This document shows positions 7,739 through 15,786 of a stretch of DNA of 64,000 nt, in pieces. The notes under the pieces are model-generated. The model worked only from the letters and a program-made list of their open reading frames with translations, was not told where the DNA came from and made no database searches. Positions within the stretch are counted from its first letter, which is position 1. Each line of letters opens with the position of its first letter. The stretch comes from Virgibacillus sp. MSP4-1. GTDB taxonomy: Bacteria > Bacillota > Bacilli > Bacillales > Alkalibacillaceae. Location: positions 2,418,001 through 2,482,000 of the forward strand of contig NZ_CP048021.1 of assembly GCF_010092505.1 (NCBI RefSeq). Direction: 5' to 3'. Position numbers and translations under genes: made by a program.

Positions 7739-9328
7739 TTAATCCACAGCAGTCCCATCATTAACGGGGACTTCCTCGGGTCTCTGCAGCAGAAAATAAA
7801 ACACCAGCAGACCAATTAGGACTGTGCCCAGACCCATCCAGGTATTGTTCGTTAAGCCAAAAACCATGTAGCCGGCGAAAGTAATGACAGCCGCTGACAG
7901 GGCATACGGTATTTGCGTCATCACATGGTCAATATGGTGACAGCTGGAACCTGTAGCCGAAAGTATCGTCGTATCTGAAATGGGTGAACAGTGGTCTCCA
8001 AAAACGGCTCCCGCCAGAACCGCCGCAAGCATCGGCATAATGAGTGAAACATCGGTAGCGGAGGCAATCTGACCAGCAATTGGCAGCAGTATACCAAAGG
8101 ATCCCCAGGACGTACCCGTGGAAAAGGCAATAAAACCTGCGATGACAAACAGAATGCCCGGTAAAAAGGCCGCATTTAAATTCGCCCCTTCTACAAGTCC
8201 GGCTAAATACGTTCCCGTGCCTAACTGGTCGATTAAGGTAACGATGGACCACGCCAAGACCAGAATCATAATACTGGACATCATGGATTTCGTTCCCTCT
8301 TTCAGACCGAGCAAGAAGTGGGAAACGTTCATTTCCCTGTGCTTTGACTGCTGAGCAAAGAATAAGGCAAACGTCAGAACTAAACCACTGGCACCCCCAA
8401 TAATCAGCGATAAAGTAACGTCGGCATTTCCAAAAATGTTCACCAGTGTCTTCGCTTCTTCGGTTGCCAGGTAACCCGTCCAGACCATCGCCCCAACAGT
8501 CGCCACAAACAGAACGATAATCGGCAGCATTAAATCGCGTACTTTTCCTTGTTCACTGGAAGGAAGCTTACTTTCCGTATCAATTTGATCCTTAAACTCC
8601 GGATTGACAACCTCACCAGTTTGTACCGCCCTCTCCTCATGCTTTTTCATCGGGCCAAAATCCACTTTACGCAGGGCAATGACCAGCACGACACCGAGAG
8701 CCGCCCAAACATATAAATTCATTGGAATCATCTGTATAAACGCATTGAATGCACTGATTTCCGTCAGGCCTTCAGCAGCAAATACCGTCCCTAATATCCC
8801 TATAATATATGCACCCCAGCTTGACACCGGCGAAACGACACAAACGGGAGCAGCCGTAGAATCAATAATATAGGAGAGCTTGGCTCGGGAAATCCTATGC
8901 TGGTCGGCCATTGGTCGTGACACCTGCCCGACCGTTAAACTGTTAAAGTAATCGTCAATGAAAATAATAACCCCAAAGATCATCGTCATAATCTGCGCCC
9001 CGACCCTGGACCGCACACGGCGAATCATCCAGGCCCCAAACGCCCGCGAACCACCCATCATGCTGACAAACGCAGTCAGAATTCCAAGCATTAAAATAAA
9101 CAGTAAAATATAAACATTCCACGTGTTTAACGATCCACCGTCAACAAATACCCCCTTAAACGATTCCCAGATTACCGAAACCGTTCCCTTAAATTGAAAC
9201 CCTGATAAAAGAATCCCGGCAGAAAGAATCCCGATTCCCAGCGAAATTAACACCCTTCTTGTTAACAGCACCATAACAATGGCAATAATCGGCGGAATCA
9301 GGGAATAAATCGTCTCCTCCACATTCAT
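7739..9328 (-). CDS. NhaC-family Na+/H+ antiporter-like transporter
   Basis: A polytopic membrane protein of 529 residues from ATG 9328. The frame stays open to ATG 9418, but that codon has no ribosome site whereas GAGGGAGG sits directly before 9328 and the first membrane helix follows at once. Family signatures include FIDDYFNSLTVGQVSRPMAD, SWGAYIIGI, FSTGTSWGSFGILLP and FGDHCSPISDTTILS. NhaC relatives exchange Na+ for H+ or organic solutes. As first gene of the lysine-type operon, about 83 bp before the aminotransferase, it may import the operon's substrate using sodium. That role is inferred. Confidence 0.85.
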   Translation of the reverse strand: MNVEETIYSLIPPIIAIVMVLLTRRVLISLGIGILSAGILLSGFQFKGTVSVIWESFKGVFVDGGSLNTWNVYILLFILMLGILTAFVSMMGGSRAFGAWMIRRVRSRVGAQIMTMIFGVIIFIDDYFNSLTVGQVSRPMADQHRISRAKLSYIIDSTAAPVCVVSPVSSWGAYIIGILGTVFAAEGLTEISAFNAFIQMIPMNLYVWAALGVVLVIALRKVDFGPMKKHEERAVQTGEVVNPEFKDQIDTESKLPSSEQGKVRDLMLPIIVLFVATVGAMVWTGYLATEEAKTLVNIFGNADVTLSLIIGGASGLVLTFALFFAQQSKHREMNVSHFLLGLKEGTKSMMSSIMILVLAWSIVTLIDQLGTGTYLAGLVEGANLNAAFLPGILFVIAGFIAFSTGTSWGSFGILLPIAGQIASATDVSLIMPMLAAVLAGAVFGDHCSPISDTTILSATGSSCHHIDHVMTQIPYALSAAVITFAGYMVFGLTNNTWMGLGTVLIGLLVFYFLLQRPEEVPVNDGTAVD

Positions 9329-9589
9329 CCCTCCCTCGGTTTTTTCAGCCACTTTGGTATGCGGCTTTGTTGCCGATTTCACCTCCTTGGTAAAGATATT
9401 TATTTTCAAACTATTCATACTATTCTATGAATTAGCTTCAAAACCTTTTTTAATTGGAAAATTTTATATGAGGATGGGATTGCGATGGGATTGCGGGTTT
9501 TTATAGATAGGTTTCGTTACCTTTGGTTGCTTGTGGATGTATGTTGAGCTGCATTTTGGGGGTGCAGGTGAAGGCTGGTTGGGGTGAAT

Positions 9590-10185
9590 CGGTTGATTTT
9601 GTGAGTTTATCGGTCGGTTTGGGGGTTTTATCAATCGATTTCGCTGGTTATCCACCAAATTTGTGCGGCTATCAACCGGGAGGTATAGGCGCTTGTTTTC
9701 ATCCGTCCATATAGTGCTGGTATCCATCGGTTCAGCGCTGCTATCGGTCAACTTCCATCATTTATCCATTAATTTGCCGTTGGTTTCCGTCGATTTTCGG
9801 CATCTATCAATCCACGCGCGGCATATCCACCAATCTCGAGCGTTTATCCGCCGATTCTTATGATTTATCCACCGATTTCCATCATTTATCCACCGATTTC
9901 CATCATTTATCCACCAAATTCGAGCGCCTATCCACCAGGAGGTGAGGGCGCTCGTTTTTATCCATCCATGTGGTGCTGGTATCCACCGGTTTTGCGCTGG
10001 TATCGGTTAACTTCCATCATTTATCCATTAATTTGCCGTTGGTTTCCGTCGATTTTCGGCATCTATCAATCCACGCGCGGCATATCCACCAATTACGGGC
10101 ATTTATCCACCGATTCTCATGATTTATCCACCTGATTCGATCGTCTATCCACCAAATCAGAGCGCCTATCCACCAATCGCAAGCA
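9590..10185. repeat. 21-bp tandem/dispersed repeat array (family B, TTTATCCACC core)
   Basis: The 820-bp gap between the two NhaC genes is filled with variants of a unit starting TTTATCCACCGATTTCC. Five consecutive units start at 9843, 9864, 9885, 9906 and 9927, exactly 21 bp apart; more diverged ones cover 9640-9830 and 9950-10180. A larger segment of about 170 bp is duplicated: 9669-9836 recurs at 9928-10095, offset 259 bp, with few mismatches. ORFs of 60-90 codons crossing it encode low-complexity YPP-rich peptides without ribosome sites and are not called as genes. Confidence 0.85.
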
Positions 10186-10201
10186 CAAATCCCGCTGCAG
10201 C

Positions 10202-10231
10202 AAAAAGCCCTGCCTCTAGCATCGGCAGGAC
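10202..10231 (-). terminator. Terminator of the second NhaC gene
   Basis: The minus strand reads CCTGCC, a 9-nt loop, GGCAGG, then GCTTTTTGC. It lies just past the stop at 10240. Confidence 0.65.
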
Positions 10232-10239
10232 CTCACACC

Positions 10240-11637
10240 CTATAAATCAAACACAAAGGGAACGGCAAAAAACAGTACTGCCGCCACTCCTGCGGCAATT
10301 AAGGCGGGTTTTAATTTGAATTTTGCATACTGCATCGGATTTAAATCCAGAATTCCTGAGGTTGTATTCGTGTCGTCACTTAATGGGGAGGCAAATGCGC
10401 CAAATGTACCGCTGGCGAAAACCGCACCGATGACAAAGGCTAAGTCTGTGCCGGAAACCAGAGCAAGAGAGACACCGACTGGCATCAGGATTCCCCAGGT
10501 TCCCCATGAGGAGCCGATAAAATAGGAAAGCCCGCAGCCCACAACAAACAGAAGCCCACCGACAAGAGATGGCGGAATCCACGATAATGAAGAGGATACA
10601 ATGTCTGCAAAGTTCAGCGCCTCTGATCCGACGCTTAACGCCCAGACGAGTGTAAGTAAAACAATGACGTTCATCATATCGTTGCCGCCATCAATGAAAT
10701 TTTGCATAATGGCTTTTAATTTGAAATCCTTCAGCAATAGCAGGAACAGCCAGACGATCGTAAATAAAAGCCCCAGTACCATGGCATCCAGAACATTCGC
10801 CTCAAGCAGCACTTCAAGCCCTCTTGAGCCGCTTTCAAGGCCAAGCATGTACATAAAGAAAAAGGTGGATACGATAATGCTGATCAGCGGCAGAATAAGG
10901 TTCAAGGGTCTGGCCGGGAGATCTTTGGCAACGGACGGATGACAATCGACCCAATCGTCATGCTGCTCCCGATCCTCGTCCACCTTTTCCGGCTTGTCGG
11001 TATTATGAAAAAAGGCAAAGTATACCCCTGTGGCCAGCATCGCGAACGCAAAGAAGTTAAACGGAATGCTGTTCAGAAATAAACTGTAGGCATCCTCCTG
11101 CACATCGGATGAATGAATAGAAAGCTCAATAACCGATGTCATGTAGCCCACAAAGGCTGTGGCAACAGGGATTAGCACAATCAACGGGGAGGCAGTTGTT
11201 TCAATAATAAAGCCGAGCTCCTCCTTGGTCATTTTCACCTTTTTGCGCATGGCCTTCATCACCGGCGCAATCGTAACAATACGAAAGCTCGGCGCACTAA
11301 AGGTTCCAAGTGCAGATGCCCACGTAAGGAAGATTGCACTTTTCTTCCCCTTCACCTTATCAGAGGCTGCTTTCACGAAGCCTTTAATCCCCCCGGACAT
11401 TTTCATGACACCCACCAACGCGGAGAAAAGATATAAAAAGATGATGATTTTTAAATTATTGGGATCAGTCAGACTTTCAATAACAAATTTCAGTGTTTCC
11501 GTTAACCCGTTTAGCCAGTGAGGCTCCGATAGATAACCCGCAGTCAGGACGCCCAGAAACAAACTCGGAACCACCTGTTTGGTCCAAATTGCAAAAATAA
11601 TGACTACCACAAAAGGTAAAATTGCTAACCATTCCAT
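10240..11637 (-). CDS. NhaC-family Na+/H+ antiporter-like transporter (second copy)
   Basis: A 465-residue integral membrane protein with about a dozen hydrophobic segments. It shares the NhaC signature with the first copy (FIGSSWGTWGILMPVGVSLA, FASPLSDDTNTTSGI) but is otherwise clearly diverged, so it is a paralogue and not a recent duplicate. A hydrophilic loop near residues 210-240 is rich in acidic residues (DKPEKVDEDREQHDDW). The start at 11637 is favoured over 11643 because AGAAAGGA lies 8 nt upstream of it and only 2 nt from the other. It is monocistronic by appearance, with repeats on both sides. The ion and solute specificity is unknown. Confidence 0.85.
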   Translation of the reverse strand: MEWLAILPFVVVIIFAIWTKQVVPSLFLGVLTAGYLSEPHWLNGLTETLKFVIESLTDPNNLKIIIFLYLFSALVGVMKMSGGIKGFVKAASDKVKGKKSAIFLTWASALGTFSAPSFRIVTIAPVMKAMRKKVKMTKEELGFIIETTASPLIVLIPVATAFVGYMTSVIELSIHSSDVQEDAYSLFLNSIPFNFFAFAMLATGVYFAFFHNTDKPEKVDEDREQHDDWVDCHPSVAKDLPARPLNLILPLISIIVSTFFFMYMLGLESGSRGLEVLLEANVLDAMVLGLLFTIVWLFLLLLKDFKLKAIMQNFIDGGNDMMNVIVLLTLVWALSVGSEALNFADIVSSSLSWIPPSLVGGLLFVVGCGLSYFIGSSWGTWGILMPVGVSLALVSGTDLAFVIGAVFASGTFGAFASPLSDDTNTTSGILDLNPMQYAKFKLKPALIAAGVAAVLFFAVPFVFDL

Positions 11638-11888
11638 ATGCATTTTCCTTTCTATCGAAGCATCGTCTCCTGTTAGGTTATGTGAATCGGGCGCAGTTAT
11701 ACAGAACCGTGCGGGACTTGGATCGGCTGAATTTCCGGTGGGTTATGGGAATCATATAGGAAGATCTGCATTCTATAGGCTTTTGATGATTGATCTGAAA
11801 TAAAAGGACTAAAGCTATATTTTTGGAATTAATCGCTTATGTGATGAATTGAGCGAATAGAGATCCTTTTCATGCCAGTTATCGTGTT

Positions 11889-12115
11889 ATTAAACCTAAT
11901 TTCAAAATCATTCAACCTGTTTCCAAAATATTTGATCCGCTTTTGAAAATGATTAAGCAGATATTTATGAAATTGGTCCTGTCCATTGTTGATTTAACCA
12001 ATTCCTCCTTTATTAATCTGCATGAACATTATTTAATCCTGAATTTTTAACTGCAGTCCGGTTTTCCTATAATTGATCCGCTTTATTTTAATTTGCCTAA
12101 CGAACCCTGCAACTG
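11889..12115. repeat. 21-bp repeat array (family C, ATTRAKCC core)
   Basis: Four consecutive 21-bp units begin at 11889, 11910, 11931 and 11952, with cores ATTAAACCTAATTTC, ATTCAACCTGTTTCC, TTTGATCCGCTTTTG and ATTAAGCAGATATTT. Each ends in a short A-tract. More diverged units follow to about 12115 (for example TTAATCCTGAATTTTTAAC and ATTGATCCGCTTTATTTTA). The stretch 11650-12135 holds nothing else recognisable. Confidence 0.7.
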
Positions 12116-12137
12116 ATTTCTTTCATTTACCAAAAAT

Positions 12138-12171
12138 AAAAAAATACACCTCACTATAAAAGCAAGGTGCT
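12138..12171 (-). terminator. Probable terminator of the small gene at 12182
   Basis: On the minus strand CACCTTGC, a short loop and GTGAGGTG form a hairpin followed by TATTTTTTTATTTTTGG. Confidence 0.55.
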
Positions 12172-12181
12172 CCCGTATGTA

Positions 12182-12331
12182 TCAGTTTACCTGATACTGG
12201 TCAAATTCATTTTCCTCAAGGTACTTTAAATATACCCAAAATAGAAAGTCCTTTTCCTGTTGTTTAAGGTTACGGTTTAACTGTTCCTCAAACTCCTTAA
12301 CAAGAAACTGGAAATTTGTGATGGTATTCAT
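12182..12331 (-). CDS. Small hypothetical protein, 49 aa
   Basis: A short gene with start ATG at 12331-12329 preceded by GGGGGAAGG, and stop at 12182. The product is acidic and aromatic: MNTITNFQFLVKEFEEQLNR, then a Lys/Gln-rich segment, FWVYLKYLEENEFDQYQVN. Secondary structure looks helical throughout. I do not recognise the family. Support comes from the ribosome site, the terminator just after the stop and the protein-like composition in an otherwise repeat-filled gap. It is too short to be found with common length cut-offs. Confidence 0.6.
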   Translation of the reverse strand: MNTITNFQFLVKEFEEQLNRNLKQQEKDFLFWVYLKYLEENEFDQYQVN

Positions 12332-12638
12332 GTCCTTCCCCCTTACAAAAATACCCATATTTTCATTATACTATGTTTTTTTCTAAATGTTGATAAAAAT
12401 CATCATAATTTTCAAAATTTTATTCAGAAAAATTCTATTTTATGTCCGTCTTTTTCGAAATCAGTACAAATTACTTATATTTTCCCGTTAATATAGTCCT
12501 ATTTACCTGGTTTCATATGCGAAATAAGTCGTGAATATAAGTTGAATTTACCATTCAAAATCTTGTGAAAATTTGAAATGATAGAAAACGTAATAGATTT
12601 AATTTTTTTACTATAATAGATAAATAGGAGGAGAATGG

Positions 12639-14756
12639 ATGAAGAAAAAAGCAGTTTCCTTATTATCCGTGGGTGCCTTAACGCTCGGATTACTGGCACC
12701 AACAGCAGCAGCACAGACCACATCTGATTCTGAAGTTGCATCCAAGTATCAGAACTTTGATACGGAGAGGTATACAGACCGGGTGGATGTGGATGGCTAC
12801 TTGGACAAACTGGCAAATGATGAAGAATTCCAGAAGAAAGCAAAGAAAAAGATTAAGGAGAACGCGGAAGACGTCAACTTCAATGAAGAAAAAGGTGAAG
12901 AGTCAGAAAGCTCCGATGGAAACTTTACTTATAATGGTGGAACCAAGCAATTTTTAGATTACGAGCTTGGGTTTAAAGAGTTTACCCTTAGAAGTGAAGG
13001 AGATCATGTTGAAATCTGGGTCGCCAATAATTTATCTTATCCTGATGATCGACCGGATCCTGTTGTCACCCAGGAGCAGGTGGACAAGCTTGCTGAAGAA
13101 TTTGACAGTAACATTTATCCGACTGATACTGGATTTTTTGGCACGCCTGATAGTCATGATGGGACAAACGCCTTGCTCGAGGATTTAGGAATTGTTCCAG
13201 ATAACTACTATAAAGGTGATGGCGATAAAATTATTATGCTGGTGGATAACGTTAAGGATGAAAACTACTATGATCCTACTTATCCATTCTTCGTAGCCGG
13301 ATTCTATTGGAGTACGCTCGAACAATATACGGACCGTAACATCATTACCATTGATACCAACAACTGGGAGGAGCGTCTGGAAAATACGTTCTATGGTACG
13401 ACTATCCATGAACTTCAGCACTTAATCCATGACGACAACGACAGTGATGAAACGACATGGGTAAACGAAGGCATGTCCACCTTCTCTGAATTCCTCGGTG
13501 GTTATGGTTTAGATACGGGATCGATTAATTTCCTGCTTGATCACCCGGAAAACTCTTTAACAGCTTGGGATGAATGGTACAGTGCAGAAACCGGTCCGGA
13601 AACGATTGCGGACTATGCACTTGTGCAGCTATGGACTCTTTATAACTATGAGCAGTTTGGACAGGAATTCATACGTGAAGTGGCAACAAGCCCAACAAAT
13701 AGTATTGACAGCTATAATGAAGCCCTGGAAAACAACGGCATTAACATGGACTTCCAGGATGTTTACAAGCGCTTCTCATCTGCCCTGTTACTTGATGACG
13801 ATAAGCGTAAAGGCGGAGTTTACGGCTTTGAGAATATTGACTTAAAAGATATTCCGGTAAGCGGTCAGGACGAGCCACGTGGAAAAACGGTAGACTTTGA
13901 GTCAGCTAAAGTATATGAAAAAGAAGGCGTCCCTGCCTGGGGTGGAGACTATAAGAAGCTTGATTTCGATCAAAAAATTGATACCATTGAGTTTTCCGGA
14001 CAGGACTTCTTTGAAACCAAATGGCAATCAGTTGAGGATCCACTGGGCTCCGGTAACCAGGTATTCTGGGGCAATGAAGGTAATGAAGCTGACCACAACA
14101 TGATTTTTGAGGCCGATTTAAGCAATGTCTCTGATGCTACGTTAACCTTTGACAACTATATCGACATTGAAGAACAGTGGGATTTCGGTATGGTTCAGGT
14201 TTCAACGGATGGCGGTCAGACTTGGAACTCGCTTGAAAATGAAAACACCCGCTCTGACGTTGTAGAAAATGGTTATCCAAAAATTAAGGAAAATGTTCCA
14301 GGATTTACAGGAACATATGAAGACTGGCAAACAGAAACCTTTGACCTAAGTGAATACGCCGGTCAGGAAGTCCTTATTTCCTTCCGCTATCTGACGGACT
14401 GGGCATCCAATAATTCCGGCTGGTTCGTGGACAACATCGAAATTCCGGAAATTGGCCTAACCTATGACGGTTCCAGCGTGGACGAAATGCAATCCTTAAG
14501 TGAAGTTCAGCAGGAATATGTTGAATATGGGGTATCCTTCATTAACAAGAAGAAAAACGGCAATTACAAGGTTATCCACGTCGATCCATTCAATGTAACC
14601 GATGAAGATGCTCTGAAGCTTCGTCAGCTGTTCAGAAAAGGAGAAAACTATATGCATACGTACTATGCAGCTCCACAGGACAGCCTGGATTCGGTTAATT
14701 TTGAGTATGAAGTGAAGTTTAAAGACAACAACGGAAAAGGACACAAAAATAAATAA
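12639..14756 (+). CDS. Secreted zinc metalloprotease, immune-inhibitor A-like
   Basis: A 705-residue exoprotein with an N-terminal signal peptide (MKKKAVSLLSVGALTLGLLA, cleavage near AAAQ, residue 26). A prosegment with many charged residues covers about 27-110. The zinc site is HELQHLIHDD (HExxH at 257-261) with a likely third ligand Glu277 in WVNEGMSTFSE, a gluzincin arrangement close to M6/M30 peptidases. From about 420 to 620 a jelly-roll/choice-of-anchor domain (VQVSTDGGQTWNSL, GWFVDNIEIPE) matches the accessory domain of InhA proteases. The acidic composition suits a halophile exoenzyme. Ribosome site AGGAGGAG and a TATAAT-like element at about 12611 precede it. Confidence 0.85.
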   Translation: MKKKAVSLLSVGALTLGLLAPTAAAQTTSDSEVASKYQNFDTERYTDRVDVDGYLDKLANDEEFQKKAKKKIKENAEDVNFNEEKGEESESSDGNFTYNGGTKQFLDYELGFKEFTLRSEGDHVEIWVANNLSYPDDRPDPVVTQEQVDKLAEEFDSNIYPTDTGFFGTPDSHDGTNALLEDLGIVPDNYYKGDGDKIIMLVDNVKDENYYDPTYPFFVAGFYWSTLEQYTDRNIITIDTNNWEERLENTFYGTTIHELQHLIHDDNDSDETTWVNEGMSTFSEFLGGYGLDTGSINFLLDHPENSLTAWDEWYSAETGPETIADYALVQLWTLYNYEQFGQEFIREVATSPTNSIDSYNEALENNGINMDFQDVYKRFSSALLLDDDKRKGGVYGFENIDLKDIPVSGQDEPRGKTVDFESAKVYEKEGVPAWGGDYKKLDFDQKIDTIEFSGQDFFETKWQSVEDPLGSGNQVFWGNEGNEADHNMIFEADLSNVSDATLTFDNYIDIEEQWDFGMVQVSTDGGQTWNSLENENTRSDVVENGYPKIKENVPGFTGTYEDWQTETFDLSEYAGQEVLISFRYLTDWASNNSGWFVDNIEIPEIGLTYDGSSVDEMQSLSEVQQEYVEYGVSFINKKKNGNYKVIHVDPFNVTDEDALKLRQLFRKGENYMHTYYAAPQDSLDSVNFEYEVKFKDNNGKGHKNK

Positions 14757-14764
14757 ATATTGCG

Positions 14765-14799
14765 AAAAGGGTATCTTTTTAAGGTACCCTTTTTCTTTT
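14765..14799 (+). terminator. Terminator of the metalloprotease gene
   Basis: AAAGGGTA, an 11-nt loop, TACCCTTT, then TTCTTTT, a few bases after the stop at 14756. Confidence 0.8.
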
Positions 14800-14859
14800 G
14801 CCATAAGCTTGCTAGAATGAAGAAAGACTTTAGCAGATGATCGATGGGAGGATGTTTTT

Positions 14860-15729
14860 ATGAAGGAATTTTTCGCTGAGATTCTTCAGAACCATAATCT
14901 GCCGGGGACTGTACGCCGCAGCGAACCGATTTCGGGTGGTTCCATCAATCATGCCTATCGTGTGGATACCGAAAAATCCAGCTATTTTATTAAAACCAAT
15001 ACCGGCATACCTGCTCATTTTTTTGAGGTGGAAGCGACCGGTCTGGAACATATTGAAAACTCCCGGACGATTGCGGTGCCTCATGTTTATGGGTATAACC
15101 GGCCGGGAAAGGGTGAAACCGGTTATCTTATTCTGGACTGGATCGAGGGAAACCCTTCGCCTTCAACTGCAGAAGAGCTCGGGCATTCTCTGGCCGGGAT
15201 GCACAAAACAAAAGGGGAATCATACGGATTTAAACAGGATTCCTTTATCGGCGCCCTCCCTCAGCCCAATGGTTTGTTTCCGGATTGGCTGACTTATTAC
15301 CGGGGTCGTCGTCTGAAGCCCCAATTTGAACAAGGCCTGGAAACAGGGAGAATGTCCGGTTCGAGAAAAAAGAAAATGGACGTCCTGCTTGATAATCTGG
15401 ACAAGTGGATTCCAGAGAACCCTGGGTCATCCCTCCTGCACGGGGATTTGTGGGGTGGAAACTGGATGACAGGTCCTAAGGGGACGCCCTATGTCATCGA
15501 CCCGTCTGTTTTATATGGCGATCATATATTTGAAATGGCCTTTACTGAAGTGTTCGGAGGCTTTCCAGCTGATTTTTACCAAGCCTATCAGGAAGTCCTT
15601 CCCCTTCCTGACTACTATGAAGACGTAAAGCCACTTTATCAGCTATACTACTTACTTGTGCATTTAAATCTGTTTGGAGAAGGCTACGGGGGAAGTGTGG
15701 ATAGAATTTTAAACCGCTATATCGGGTAA
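14860..15729 (+). CDS. Fructosamine kinase family protein
   Basis: A 289-residue cytoplasmic kinase-like protein, the normal length for the fructosamine-3-kinase family. Visible features: SGGSINHAYRV near the N-terminus (nucleotide loop), the lysine in SYFIKTN, the catalytic loop LLHGDLWGGNWM (Asp at about 198) and the metal-binding Asp in YVIDPSVLYGDH. The family phosphorylates ketosamines on glycated proteins or small molecules, which repairs or recycles Amadori products. GGGAGGATG precedes the ATG. It is followed after 57 bp by the YjiH gene on the same strand, but no functional link is evident. Confidence 0.88.
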   Translation: MKEFFAEILQNHNLPGTVRRSEPISGGSINHAYRVDTEKSSYFIKTNTGIPAHFFEVEATGLEHIENSRTIAVPHVYGYNRPGKGETGYLILDWIEGNPSPSTAEELGHSLAGMHKTKGESYGFKQDSFIGALPQPNGLFPDWLTYYRGRRLKPQFEQGLETGRMSGSRKKKMDVLLDNLDKWIPENPGSSLLHGDLWGGNWMTGPKGTPYVIDPSVLYGDHIFEMAFTEVFGGFPADFYQAYQEVLPLPDYYEDVKPLYQLYYLLVHLNLFGEGYGGSVDRILNRYIG

Positions 15730-15786
15730 ACTGTAGGTGCCGTTATATTTTTCCATTTTTTGTGCGCGAAGAAAGGTCTGTTTTTA

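Noticed and set aside
9329-9480. Lysine riboswitch upstream of the NhaC-led operon
   Set aside because: The leader is short and AT-rich; none of the conserved L-box segments could be found.
9590-10185. Protein-coding YPP-rich ORFs and a replication origin with DnaA boxes
   Set aside because: ORFs simply follow the 21-bp unit and lack ribosome sites. The TTATCCACC cores miss the final A of a DnaA box, and no dnaA, dnaN or recF is nearby.
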